A DNA stretch of 64,000 bases from Peptostreptococcus canis (GTDB taxonomy: Bacteria > Bacillota > Clostridia > Peptostreptococcales > Peptostreptococcaceae), in contig NZ_JABGBW010000003.1 of assembly GCF_014229965.1 (NCBI RefSeq), positions 62,001-126,000 on the forward strand, given 5' to 3'. Under the pieces are notes generated by a model. That model was given only the letters and a program-made list of their open reading frames with translations. It was not told where the DNA came from and did not search any database. The translations under genes were made by a program, and so were the position numbers. Shown piece after piece: positions 20,373 to 29,749 of the stretch. The stretch's first letter is position 1. Each line of letters opens with the position of its first letter.

Positions 20373-21188
20373 TTAATCATTATCTTTGATCAAATCTATC
20401 ATTTCTAAAATATTTAGTTTTTTTATAGGATGAACCAAATATGGCTCGATTTCTTCTAAAGACTTTAAAACATTTTCTCTTATATGCATTTCCGGGTGGG
20501 GTATTTTTAAATCTTCTTCAAAAATAATTTTGTCACCAAATATTAAAATATCTACATCAAGAGTTCTTTCTCCCAATTTCCTTGTAGTTTTTCTTCCAGA
20601 CTTCTTCTCGACTTTTTTGCAAAATTTTAGAAGCTCATAAGGTGTATATATTGTTTCTATTTTTACAACAGCATTTAGAAAATCCGATTGTTCTAATATT
20701 CCATATGGTTTCGTTTCAATATATGTCGATTTTTTCATTTCTTTAATATATGAATCTTTTTTTATTTCTTTAGATAGTAGATCTAAATTTGCTTCTCTGT
20801 CTCCCAAATTAGAACATATAGCCAAATAGCAGATACTTCTTTCCCTTTTTATTCTCACACTCACATCGGAAAATCTCACAGGAATAGGAGCATTTGGTTT
20901 ATGGACAATCAGCTCTATTGATTTTACCAAATCGTATTTTAGTAAAAGAAATTTTGCCAAATCATTTACCATTGTTTCCAACAAATCATATTTATTACTT
21001 ATTGAAAAATTTCTAATATCAAGAGCAACATCACCATAATTTACGGTCTTGTATATATTATCGCCACAACTTGATGTATCAACTTCCATTTCACAATCCA
21101 CACTAAATACTTGTCCTTGTTTTTTTTCACTCTCAAATACTCCATGATATGCGTAAAATTCAATACTTTCTAATTTTATCTTATCCAT
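20373..21188 (-). CDS. Bifunctional dihydroneopterin aldolase / HPPK (FolB-FolK fusion)
   Basis: A 271-residue fusion catalysing two successive folate steps. Residues about 1-118 are dihydroneopterin aldolase (LESIEFYAYHGVFESEKKQGQ, VNYGDVALDI and the KPNAPIPVRFSDVSV end). Residues from about 121 are 6-hydroxymethyl-7,8-dihydropterin pyrophosphokinase, with YLAICSNLGDREANL, ETKPYGILEQSDFLNAVV, the RTLDVDILIFGD catalytic segment and IPHPEMHIRENVL. Together they make the pyrophosphate substrate of dihydropteroate synthase. GAGGAGGG precedes the ATG. No other folate gene is adjacent. The fusion is known in other Firmicutes. Confidence 0.95.
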   Translation of the reverse strand: MDKIKLESIEFYAYHGVFESEKKQGQVFSVDCEMEVDTSSCGDNIYKTVNYGDVALDIRNFSISNKYDLLETMVNDLAKFLLLKYDLVKSIELIVHKPNAPIPVRFSDVSVRIKRERSICYLAICSNLGDREANLDLLSKEIKKDSYIKEMKKSTYIETKPYGILEQSDFLNAVVKIETIYTPYELLKFCKKVEKKSGRKTTRKLGERTLDVDILIFGDKIIFEEDLKIPHPEMHIRENVLKSLEEIEPYLVHPIKKLNILEMIDLIKDND

Positions 21189-21973
21189 AATTTCTCCCTC
21201 CTCTAGACTTCTCCTATAAACTCCATTTACTCTCGTTGACTATAGATTTTACCATCTTTATCAAATCACAATTTGGTTCTACATAGTGAACTCTTACAAA
21301 AGAAGCTCACTTCATTACTCCATTGCCGTTGATGCTAATGTCCAGCCACCCTTTTATCAATGGGCTTATTATGATTAAACCTATCACGGATTTTTTAGAA
21401 GTGGCTATTCTAACCGGCAAATCATATTTACAAAGCTCATATGTCCTATTGAGCACCATTAAATTTTGTTCATAAGTTTTTTTGAAATCCAACACCTCCA
21501 TCAAGAATTATCCTAATCTTTTGAAATTCCGGCTTTTTTTGCAATATTTAACATTCATTAATATCATCAATAAAATCCTTCCAAAAATCAGTATAATTTA
21601 ATTTCTTCCTATTATGCATTAGACAATATATTACTTGCTAACTAAAAAGTTTAATCAAAACTTATACTAATAAAAAATAAGTATGTTAACTATATTATAC
21701 TTCAAAATTGAACTGGTTTTAATAAGTTTTCAATAAATATATAAATTTTTGTAATTTTCTGTTTTTTACTTTCTACAAATAAAAAATCCACCGGTCTATG
21801 TATTATTTTCTCAAAACTTAGATTTTTACATCTAAACAAGAAATATACATAAGCCAGTGGTTATTTATTTTTGTTTACAAATATCTTATCTACTTAATTA
21901 TAATTCAAGAAATTTTCTATTAATATTTTAAAACAATTTATTCATTTTATAATGCGCTAATACATACAAAAAA
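21189..21973. other. Long gap with no convincing gene
   Basis: This 785-base stretch holds a weak 65-codon frame (21307-21504, minus) whose possible ribosome binding site overlaps its first codons; I recognise no family in it. There is also a hairpin at 21285-21309 (GTGAACTCTT with AAGAAGCTCAC) and a terminator-like structure at 21780-21860. The folB-folK promoter must lie near 21190-21300. The GGGTGGC near 21345 is reminiscent of a T-box but lacks the rest of that element. Confidence 0.5.
21775..21860 (-). terminator. Long structured terminator after the 830-residue CWB2 gene
   Basis: On the minus strand CCACTGG (21860-21854) pairs with CCGGTGG (21794-21788). Inside, CTTATGTAT pairs with ATACATAG and TTTAGAT with ATCTAAG. 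The structure is followed by ATTTTTTATTTG. It lies about 110 bases past the surface protein stop. Its nested shape and length are more elaborate than the other terminators here. Confidence 0.7.
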
Positions 21974-24466
21974 TTATTTTTTAATCCCAGATAAGTATGT
22001 CAATACATATTCACTTAAAGTGCTTATTCCACCTATTGCTTTAAATTTAGTTATTTTTGCTAACTTAATATAGTTCTCTACACTTTTTGGTACTGAATTT
22101 TTATGCGTTAATAGTATTGGTGCTTTATGTTTTCCTGCATATGGTCCCGCTATTAATGCATCGGCAAATATTTCCCCACTTGTGACTATACCTAGTGTAG
22201 CATCTGGTATTGCAGCTTTTGCTATTATAGCAGATGTTTCATATCTATTTACTCCACCATATCTCGTTCCATTTTTAGCTCCGCTGAATTTACCATCATA
22301 TTTTCCAAAAGTTCCATTTCCAATAACTTTTTTATTTATATCTAACTTGAAACCTGATCTTAATTCATTTTCAATCTTTCCAGAAATTGTACTCTTTCCG
22401 CCTGCTATATAAATTGTTTCTATATCCCAAGCATCTAAAGTTCTTCTAGTTATATTTGTTAAATCATTCTTCTTTGATAGTAATATTGGTGCATTGTGTT
22501 TTACTGCAAGCATTGACATTGATAATGCATCTGGAAATACTTCTCCTGAAGCTATTTCCACTACATTTTTATTCCCTGCACTTCTTATTCTATCAGCTAT
22601 CAATCTCGCTGTATCATATCTATCAACACCATTAAATCTATGCAACACATATCCCTTTTTCTTTAAATTTTCTTCTATTTCTTTTGATACTGATGATGTT
22701 CCACCATTTATATAAACATGAGTTGGTCCTAATCTTTGTATTTCTTTTGATGTTATTTCCGGTAAGTCAACAATGTTTGTGTATAATATCGGTGCATTTA
22801 TCTGTACTGAAAATGGCACTGCAGTTAATACATCTGAAAACTTATCTTTATTTGCAAGGATTACTGCTTTTGCTCCATTTGGATATAATTCTTTACTTAC
22901 TTCTACAGCTGTTTCTACTCTATCTTTACCATCTATTCTATCAGGTATCTCTGGCTTTGGTTTAGGAGTATCTGATCCTCCACCTCCAGGACTAACTTTT
23001 TTTAGCTTATATCCAATTGATAAAGTATTTGATGAAACTTCGTCAATTTTATTTGTTTTTTTAAGCGTAAGAAAACTTACTTTACCAGCATCGGCAACTG
23101 CCATACCTCTAATAATACCTATAACTGGTATTTTGTTAACACCATCTGTATCTGCTAAAGTCTTGGCAACAGAATCATCAATTCTAATAACGCTCTTATT
23201 TATATCTACTTTTGATTTAGCCGGTGCAATTGCTTTTATTTCTTTTGTTGTAAGAGTTCTAAGAGTCATATTTTCAAGTATTTTTTCTGCTATAGTTCCA
23301 TTTGGCTCAGGAGTTATGCTACTCTCTTCAATTCTTTCTTTGACTCCATTTTCGTCATCATGTCTAATAATGGTTCTAATAGTTAGCTTATGATTTCCTT
23401 TTGTTTCTACACCAAACTTCACCTTTGGATTTACATTGTTTATAAGAGTATTAAAACTATCCTTATTATTTCCTAAATTTGTATCATCCGCAGGATTTAA
23501 TACATTTAAAAGAATTTTATTTTCTCCAAACACATATAAAGGTCTCCAAGAATAACCTTTAAATTCTAAATATAATTTTTCTGGAACAGTAAACTGGGGA
23601 TCTAAATTTACCTCTAAATCTACATACGTATAACCGGCATCTCTATCACTAGTTTTGAAATTTCCTCCATCCTTTTTATTAGCATTATAACCGGATGTCA
23701 GCACATGACCAGCATAACCAACCCAAGGATTTTTATAAACTAGCATAGCAGTAGTATTATCCATCTCAAACTGTGCTTTTAATACCACTTCGTTTATATG
23801 ATCGACATCATCCTTTTTAGAATATTCATCCAAAATAGTTATATCTTCATTTGCTTCCTTTTTTAATTCAACTGTCTTTGTGTCTGGAAGTATATCATTT
23901 CCTTCCATATCAGGATTTATAGCTATCTTGTTATTATTGATTTTTATCTTATTTATACCACTCAACAAAGCAAATCCTAAACCAAAATTGTCACCTGGAA
24001 TAGGTTTTTCCGGATCATTTAAACTAAAATATACCCCATATAATTTAGCATTTTCTGGTATACCATTAGGAAACACTGTCGCTATCGTATCCTCTGTTGA
24101 AAATAATCTAGCACCATCAGCAAGTTCACCATTATTTACAGGCTCTTTATCTGACCAACCTAAAAATATTTTTGCGGCCCCTCTAAATAACCCCGGATTT
24201 GACTCAGGGTTTCCTAGTTTATCAGTTGCTACTGTAAAATTTCTAGTTGTATTAACTCTTTTTGATGATTCTCCTGTCCACTGATTCATAAATTCAACAG
24301 TACCATTATATTTGTTTTCCTCTGAAAACATTTCTAAATTCACCGTACTTTCAACAACTTCAGTGTCAAAAACATTGTTCTCTGCATATAAAATTGTTGA
24401 TGAATATGAAATAGACAACATCAATGCAAGAGAAATCGATACTATTTTTTTAGATTTTTTTTTCAT
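21974..24466 (-). CDS. Large secreted surface protein with C-terminal CWB2 repeats
   Basis: An 830-residue exported protein with a signal peptide at 1-28 (MKKKSKKIVSISLALMLSIS then SSTILYA). Residues about 50-150 form a module with RGAAKIFLGWSDKEP and ATVFPNGIPENAKLYGVYF, a repeat type I have seen associated with clostridial surface proteins. A long mostly beta region follows to about 490, then a PGGGGSDTPKPKPE linker. Three CWB2 repeats complete it (RIDGKDRVETAVEV, RFNGVDRYDTARLI, RYGGVNRYETSAII), which should anchor the protein non-covalently to the wall. AGGAGG precedes the ATG. The ligand or role of the outer region is unknown. Confidence 0.9.
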   Translation of the reverse strand: MKKKSKKIVSISLALMLSISYSSTILYAENNVFDTEVVESTVNLEMFSEENKYNGTVEFMNQWTGESSKRVNTTRNFTVATDKLGNPESNPGLFRGAAKIFLGWSDKEPVNNGELADGARLFSTEDTIATVFPNGIPENAKLYGVYFSLNDPEKPIPGDNFGLGFALLSGINKIKINNNKIAINPDMEGNDILPDTKTVELKKEANEDITILDEYSKKDDVDHINEVVLKAQFEMDNTTAMLVYKNPWVGYAGHVLTSGYNANKKDGGNFKTSDRDAGYTYVDLEVNLDPQFTVPEKLYLEFKGYSWRPLYVFGENKILLNVLNPADDTNLGNNKDSFNTLINNVNPKVKFGVETKGNHKLTIRTIIRHDDENGVKERIEESSITPEPNGTIAEKILENMTLRTLTTKEIKAIAPAKSKVDINKSVIRIDDSVAKTLADTDGVNKIPVIGIIRGMAVADAGKVSFLTLKKTNKIDEVSSNTLSIGYKLKKVSPGGGGSDTPKPKPEIPDRIDGKDRVETAVEVSKELYPNGAKAVILANKDKFSDVLTAVPFSVQINAPILYTNIVDLPEITSKEIQRLGPTHVYINGGTSSVSKEIEENLKKKGYVLHRFNGVDRYDTARLIADRIRSAGNKNVVEIASGEVFPDALSMSMLAVKHNAPILLSKKNDLTNITRRTLDAWDIETIYIAGGKSTISGKIENELRSGFKLDINKKVIGNGTFGKYDGKFSGAKNGTRYGGVNRYETSAIIAKAAIPDATLGIVTSGEIFADALIAGPYAGKHKAPILLTHKNSVPKSVENYIKLAKITKFKAIGGISTLSEYVLTYLSGIKK

Positions 24467-24949
24467 TTTTTCCTCCTATTATTTTAATTATATATAAAAT
24501 TTCTATATATAAAATTTCTATATATAAAAATACTGTTTTAATTATATAGAAATTTTTTAGAATATTTTATAAATACCCAATTTTTAATATTTTTACTCCT
24601 TTTTTTTCGTAATTGAATTTTTCTAAATCTATATTATATTTTTATTTTCAATATTTTATAATAATCTAAAACTATGTAAGTAATATATTGTTTCAAAATA
24701 AATTTTATTTATATCACCACTTTAAATCTTCATATTGACAGAAAAATTACTTACAGATGTCTTAATCTTTTTAGTAAAATAAATTTAGATGTTCTCATCT
24801 ACATAGTCAAATCTTGATTAATTCTATTTAATATTTATATGTCAACTGTCATCTCATATACTTTTAGCATCCTTGTATATTAAACTAAACCACTCTTTTT
24901 TTCAAATTTACTATAAGAAGTTTACAATTTTATCAGCTTTAAATATCGA
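24467..24949. other. Intergenic region upstream of the CWB2 gene and downstream of the sortase substrate
   Basis: No gene seen in 483 bases. It contains the 15-bp tandem repeat at 24491-24529 close to the CWB2 start. A six-base stem TAGATG/CATCTA (24786-24801) followed on the minus strand by AATTTATTTTA may be a weak terminator for the sortase-substrate gene. The rest is very AT-rich. Confidence 0.5.
24491..24529. repeat. Tandem 15-bp repeat, 2.6 copies, in a surface gene leader
   Basis: TATATAAAATTTCTA occurs at 24491-24505 and 24506-24520, with a partial third copy to 24529. It lies 25 to 63 bases before the ATG of the 830-residue CWB2 protein gene, in its promoter or leader. Confidence 0.8.
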
Positions 24950-27900
24950 TTATGTGTGTCTGCAAGTCTTAAATTCTTTAATTTCTCCAGTTTTTCTTTT
25001 TTTATAACATACTGAACCTGCCATGATTACAATCCCTAAAGTTACAAAACTTATAGTACCCATACCACCTGTCTGAGGCATAATTTTTTTTCTATTTTTT
25101 ATTAAAATGAAATCTCTTTCTTCATTGTCAATAATCACTTTGTATTCTTTTACTGTAAATTCAATGTCTTTCAATTTCATATATTCTCTAAGAACAGTAC
25201 TTTCCTTTAAAACGTAGGTCTGATCTACCTCTAAATTCGGAAAATTAATTATCCCATTTTTATCAGTGAATAATTCCCCCAAAAATGGTTTGTCTTCTCC
25301 TTTTTTGTATAAAGTAAATCCAACATCTTGTAAAGGTTCTGATGTATTTTCATCTATCTTTTTAATTTTAACGTCACGAATTGGAGAAAAAACATTAACT
25401 CTTGCTTCATATCCTTCCACCAATCCTTGTTCTTCCAATCTGTCTGATATAATAAATGCCATGGAATTTGCAGCATATTCTTTAGGATTCAATTTTTCTG
25501 CTTGTAGTTTATGTCTGGTAACTACATACGCTTTCTTTCCTTTTTCAATAATAGCATTAGGTTTTAAAACCCCTTTAATCATAGTAACTTTTGAATAGTC
25601 ATTAGGTTTTTTAACAAACGTTTTTATCATGTTTTCCTCAATGGTTTTACCCGGTAATTCTGTAGAATAATATAAATCAAACAAGTCATTAGATACAGGT
25701 TTTATAAGAGGTAACTCAAAAGAAGATCCTCTTGGACTATATTTACCATCTTTATTTGGTGAAGGTGCGAGATCACCTTTTCTAGGAAGAATATTTAAAA
25801 AAGTCATCTTACTAATATCTGATAATGAATCATTTTTAAATTCCTGACGAAAATCCACACTCGCTTCTCTAGTACTTTTTGTAATTTTCCTTCCCGTAGA
25901 ATGACCGTATGAGTCATCATTTTCTTCTGATAACTTTACTTTTGTCAATCCAATAAGTTGTTGTGGTGGAGATATCGATATTTCCTTAGATTCAAACTGA
26001 GTTAATGCTGAAGAATCGATTGGATGATTTTCGCCATTTTTATGAATTCCAATAAAGGGCTTCTCAGCTTTTCCCTCCATTATATATCCTCTAGTTCTAC
26101 CCTTATTATAAACGGGTGTATTATTATCTATTAAAACAGCATGATAGCATTTATGAATTCCTTGTTCACACCAGGGTTTTACCTCAAATCCAATAGTATA
26201 GGAATTACTCACAAAATTACTGTATTTAGTTAATTCAGGATACGTAATTTTTCTAGGTTTAGCTATTATCAATTGATATCCTTTTAAATTTGAAGGTTTA
26301 ATTTTTATTTCCGAAAAATCTTTTTGTTCTCTTAGAGGCTCGATACCTATAGGTACCAAGTAATTAAGGGTCAGATTTCTAGTTTCAACATTTTCCACAT
26401 CCCCTACTCTTTCTAAATAAAAATCACTTGAAAGTCCAATCTCATTACCTGCATAAAAATTATTTGCACCATTTGAACCCCAATCAGAATCTCCAGAATT
26501 TTTTCTTTTAACAGAAAGTATTCCTTTTTTTATTTTTAAATAATTAGCATCAAATGTTATATTAGGAAAAGCTTGATTTCCAGAAGGAACTGTTGTAACT
26601 ATTTCATTCTTTCTTTGAGAATAAGTTACTTCTGTATTGGCTTCACAACGAAGACCTTTTCTAGGATAGTAACTCTCTCTTGGAGAGTCGCCTTTTTCAA
26701 TCTTTTTTTGAAAATCCTCATAAACCTCCGAACCTATTTTACTCAATCTTTCAAACGCAAAACCATTTATAAATTTTTCAAAATTTTCCTTTCCTTCAAA
26801 AATAACTCCTTCTCCTGGAAATGTTATTCTAAGGGCAGTATATGGTTTTTCTGGTATATCTTGCCATTTCGCAGATTTTTTCCCCGTATGCATATCATCA
26901 GCATTAATAACCATACAATTGTTCGTCAACTCATCTATCTCATTTCCTACTTCACCAACAACACGTATATCAGATGGCATAGGAGTTGAAGTGGCATTAA
27001 TCAAACGTATACTCTTTGGATATAAAGATTTAGGAACATTATACCAAATTTCTTTTATAACAAATTTTATAGGATCCTTTTCGTCTTTCCTTTTAAGTAT
27101 TACATATCTTTCAGGCTTATAACTTTCTGCAACATATAAAGATCCAATATCTTCTTTTGTGAAAGGAAGGGAAAGTCTATTTCCTTCACGAATTACATTT
27201 AGATTTTTATCTAATAATCGCGGAATATATTCATAGTCAATATAAACCTCAGCTTTTGATTCTGTTGGATCTACTGGTTTTGGTGGTAATTTTACATTAT
27301 TTTTAAACTTGGCAGTATTAATTTCTTCCCATCCACTACCATCTAATTTTTCTATATATTTTGTATAAACTACTTCGAATGTTAAATCTTTAGAATATTT
27401 AAGTCCACCAATATTTGCACTTACAAATGGTGGTGTATTTATATTATCGAAAATCTTTTCATATTTATTTTCTCCTATTTTAACCCAATTTGAATCCGTA
27501 GGCACTAGACCTAGAGGCATTGTGACAACCATTTTTCCCCTTCTAATATCTATTTTATTTGAATCAGTTATAATTTCCTGCCTCACTTCAAATTGTTCTA
27601 TTTGTTCTTGAATAATTCCACCTATAGGTTCTTTTTTCAATACCACCGGTCTCAATGTCCAGTCAATAATTCCAGGCACTAAAGCACGTGATATAAGTTC
27701 AAAATTATTTTTATCTAACACTTTTCCTTCTGTATTATAGAGTCCTATTGAAATATTATGTTTATCCATGTTTTTCAAAGAATTTTCTTTAAACCTTACC
27801 TTAAATGGCAATGCTCCACTATTACCTGCTAGTATTGTATCTAGTTTAAGTTTTATATAATAAAAATCTTCATCTCCCGTTATTCCAACGCTTATAAGCT

Positions 27901-28387
27901 TATCAAATCCTTTTGAAATATCTTTCTCTTTGGGTCTTTTAAATATTTTACACGGCAAAGTAATAAGCATATATCCACCTTTTTCTAAAGTGGTTGAACC
28001 ACCACTTAAAGATAAATTCGAATATAATAATATTTCTTCATTACAAAAATATTCTTTCTTTCCATTTGCCAGTGGATCAAGTGTTATTTCACAAGAATAT
28101 TTTTCTCTATCTGCAAAAGTTTCCGTGGATAAATTTCTTTTTTCTTTATTTTTGAGGCTAATAGATGCAAATTTCGAATCTAAACTGTAATCTGATTTTA
28201 TATCTTTTTTCAAAATATCTTTCTTTTCATTATTAATAGAGTTACTAAACTTGTTTTGCTTACTCAATAATGATTTAAAGATTTTTACATCTTTATTTGC
28301 ATAAATCTGCTGAGTTAAAGCAGCAAAAGATCCCAAAAATATAAAAATTGCCAAAAAAAATGACAACTTTGAGTTTATTTTTTTCAT
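24950..28387 (-). CDS. Large sortase-anchored surface protein with a SpaA-like domain
   Basis: A 1145-residue surface protein. A signal peptide covers 1-30 (FFLAIFIFLGSFAALTQQIYA). A long beta-rich extracellular region of unknown fold spans about 90-990. A SpaA/Cna-B-type module follows (VKIKKIDENTSEPLQDVGF, LFTDKNGIINFPNLEVDQTYVLKE), which in pilins and adhesins usually carries an internal isopeptide bond. The C-terminus is a cell-wall sorting signal: MPQTGG, a hydrophobic stretch (ISFVTLGIVIMAG) and a basic tail (YKKRK). The motif is MPxTG instead of LPxTG, and the tail runs on for a further 13 residues after the basic cluster. GAAAGGA precedes the ATG. No sortase gene lies in the window. 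Adhesion is a likely but unproven role. Confidence 0.88.
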   Translation of the reverse strand: MKKINSKLSFFLAIFIFLGSFAALTQQIYANKDVKIFKSLLSKQNKFSNSINNEKKDILKKDIKSDYSLDSKFASISLKNKEKRNLSTETFADREKYSCEITLDPLANGKKEYFCNEEILLYSNLSLSGGSTTLEKGGYMLITLPCKIFKRPKEKDISKGFDKLISVGITGDEDFYYIKLKLDTILAGNSGALPFKVRFKENSLKNMDKHNISIGLYNTEGKVLDKNNFELISRALVPGIIDWTLRPVVLKKEPIGGIIQEQIEQFEVRQEIITDSNKIDIRRGKMVVTMPLGLVPTDSNWVKIGENKYEKIFDNINTPPFVSANIGGLKYSKDLTFEVVYTKYIEKLDGSGWEEINTAKFKNNVKLPPKPVDPTESKAEVYIDYEYIPRLLDKNLNVIREGNRLSLPFTKEDIGSLYVAESYKPERYVILKRKDEKDPIKFVIKEIWYNVPKSLYPKSIRLINATSTPMPSDIRVVGEVGNEIDELTNNCMVINADDMHTGKKSAKWQDIPEKPYTALRITFPGEGVIFEGKENFEKFINGFAFERLSKIGSEVYEDFQKKIEKGDSPRESYYPRKGLRCEANTEVTYSQRKNEIVTTVPSGNQAFPNITFDANYLKIKKGILSVKRKNSGDSDWGSNGANNFYAGNEIGLSSDFYLERVGDVENVETRNLTLNYLVPIGIEPLREQKDFSEIKIKPSNLKGYQLIIAKPRKITYPELTKYSNFVSNSYTIGFEVKPWCEQGIHKCYHAVLIDNNTPVYNKGRTRGYIMEGKAEKPFIGIHKNGENHPIDSSALTQFESKEISISPPQQLIGLTKVKLSEENDDSYGHSTGRKITKSTREASVDFRQEFKNDSLSDISKMTFLNILPRKGDLAPSPNKDGKYSPRGSSFELPLIKPVSNDLFDLYYSTELPGKTIEENMIKTFVKKPNDYSKVTMIKGVLKPNAIIEKGKKAYVVTRHKLQAEKLNPKEYAANSMAFIISDRLEEQGLVEGYEARVNVFSPIRDVKIKKIDENTSEPLQDVGFTLYKKGEDKPFLGELFTDKNGIINFPNLEVDQTYVLKESTVLREYMKLKDIEFTVKEYKVIIDNEERDFILIKNRKKIMPQTGGMGTISFVTLGIVIMAGSVCYKKRKTGEIKEFKTCRHT

Positions 28388-28729
28388 AGTTTGTTCCTTT
28401 CATGAGTTTATATAAATTTTTATAAAATTTAATAAATTATAGATTAAAGAACCCCTTTACTCTTAATAATTATTCAATATAAAATTCATTTTATTAGAAC
28501 TAAAAGCATTTTTATTATATTCTAGTAAAATTATAGCATTTTTATTAATAAAAATAAATAGTTTTTAATATTATTTGTAATATAATATATTTCATTTAAT
28601 AAAACTAGCTCTATTTTCTAATTAATAATTTTTTTATACATAAAAAATAGAGAAAAATATTTTTAATAGTTCCCATAACTTATCAAAAATATTTTCCCTT
28701 CAAATTTTATATATACACCATTTAATAAT
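28388..28729. other. AT-rich intergenic region, no gene seen
   Basis: The region lies between the ABC-type ATPase gene's 3' end and the start of the sortase-substrate gene (both minus strand), so it should contain the latter's promoter. No clear consensus -35/-10 pair, repeat or RNA motif stands out. An imperfect CTCTATTTT/AAAATAGAG stem near 28610-28655 may end the ATPase transcript. Confidence 0.4.
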
Positions 28730-29728
28730 TTAGCTAATATTTTTCCCATATCTAAGAGATTTTCTCAACTCCTGAATCTTTCTATCTATTTCCTCCAATT
28801 CTTTCAACTTTTTCTTTTCTTCAACAGATGTATTGATAATTTTTGCAATACCTCCATTATTTATAACTATTCTCCTGTCCGCAAGTAATGCGAGCATCGG
28901 ATCATGTGTCGCCATTAAAACAATCTTGTCTGATGAAACTAATAACTCGAGAGCTTTTTTTCTATCAATTCCGGCATTTTCTATTTCATCTATTAATACT
29001 ATCGGAGAAGATGATAATATTGCGGTATCAGCAATCATTAAAGCCCTTGACTGACCACCACTCAAAGCTGTAATTTGAGTGTCCATATTAAATTTTTCAC
29101 CGGCCAGCTTATTGGCTTCAATTATAATCTTTTCGACTATTTCTTCAATATTTTCTACCATTCTACTTTTTGCATGAAGTTGTAAAAATTCTTTTACAGA
29201 AAGATCCATCACAAAATTCATATTTTGAGATAACTGTGCCACCAGTTTATTATTAGATGAATATCTCCATTTTTTATCGGGTACTTCATCGTTTATTAAT
29301 ATACTTCTTTTTGTTGGTGTATCATTTTGTGCTGCCCATTCAATATCAGCCAATAGCCTGGATTTTCCTGATCCTGTAGGACCCACTATTGCTATCATTT
29401 CCGATTTTTCTATGTCCAGTCTTTTATAGTTTTCTCTTTCTCCAAACTTATTAGTACCGGCTAAAATCGAAAGCTTTTTTACATTGTTACTTTCTTCTAT
29501 ACCTAAAAAAGATTTCATTTGCTCAATATATTCTATTAAATCAATCTCTAACTTGTTTAAATCTAATGCCAGATCTTCTATTTCACTTTCCTCAAAATGT
29601 TCTAAATATTGCATAAATGTAAAATTTTCAAATCCTTTTATATCCAGTTTATTCTCCTCAAAATAAGATTCAACAAATGGATATTTATTTATAATTTCTT
29701 TTATTTTCAATGTATCTATTTTACTCAT
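28730..29728 (-). CDS. ABC-type ATPase with an N-terminal DUF1858-like domain
   Basis: A 332-residue soluble protein, third gene of a tight operon. Residues about 1-70 look like a DUF1858-type helical domain (IKEIINKYPFVESYF...). Residues from about 85 are an ABC nucleotide-binding domain with Walker A GPTGSGKS (116-123), signature ALSGGQSRALMIA, Walker B IVLIDEIENAG and switch His in MATHDP. The C-terminus is a charged coiled coil. No permease gene is present. I start it at 29728, with GGGGG five bases ahead; a TTG at 29740 overlaps that site. With the GTPase and binding-protein genes it could handle a metal cofactor inside the cell, but this is inference. Confidence 0.85.
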   Translation of the reverse strand: MSKIDTLKIKEIINKYPFVESYFEENKLDIKGFENFTFMQYLEHFEESEIEDLALDLNKLEIDLIEYIEQMKSFLGIEESNNVKKLSILAGTNKFGERENYKRLDIEKSEMIAIVGPTGSGKSRLLADIEWAAQNDTPTKRSILINDEVPDKKWRYSSNNKLVAQLSQNMNFVMDLSVKEFLQLHAKSRMVENIEEIVEKIIIEANKLAGEKFNMDTQITALSGGQSRALMIADTAILSSSPIVLIDEIENAGIDRKKALELLVSSDKIVLMATHDPMLALLADRRIVINNGGIAKIINTSVEEKKKLKELEEIDRKIQELRKSLRYGKNIS

Positions 29729-29749
29729 ATTATCCCCCAATATATTGAA

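Noticed and set aside
21335-21365. A GGGTGGC stretch resembling the T-box antiterminator
   Set aside because: The rest of the T-box consensus and the stem I specifier region are missing, and no aminoacyl-tRNA synthetase or amino acid gene follows.
21307-21504. A 65-codon minus-strand frame between folB-folK and the CWB2 gene
   Set aside because: Its only GGAGG overlaps the first codons, no family is recognised, and it lies in an otherwise empty AT-rich gap; probably chance.
22773-23393. A 206-codon plus-strand frame opposite the 830-residue CWB2 gene
   Set aside because: It is a shadow of the real gene: hydrophobic low-complexity translation and no ribosome binding site.
26573-26989. A 138-codon plus-strand frame opposite the sortase-anchored protein
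   Set aside because: Antisense shadow with no start signal; the surface protein frame on the other strand is complete and convincing.
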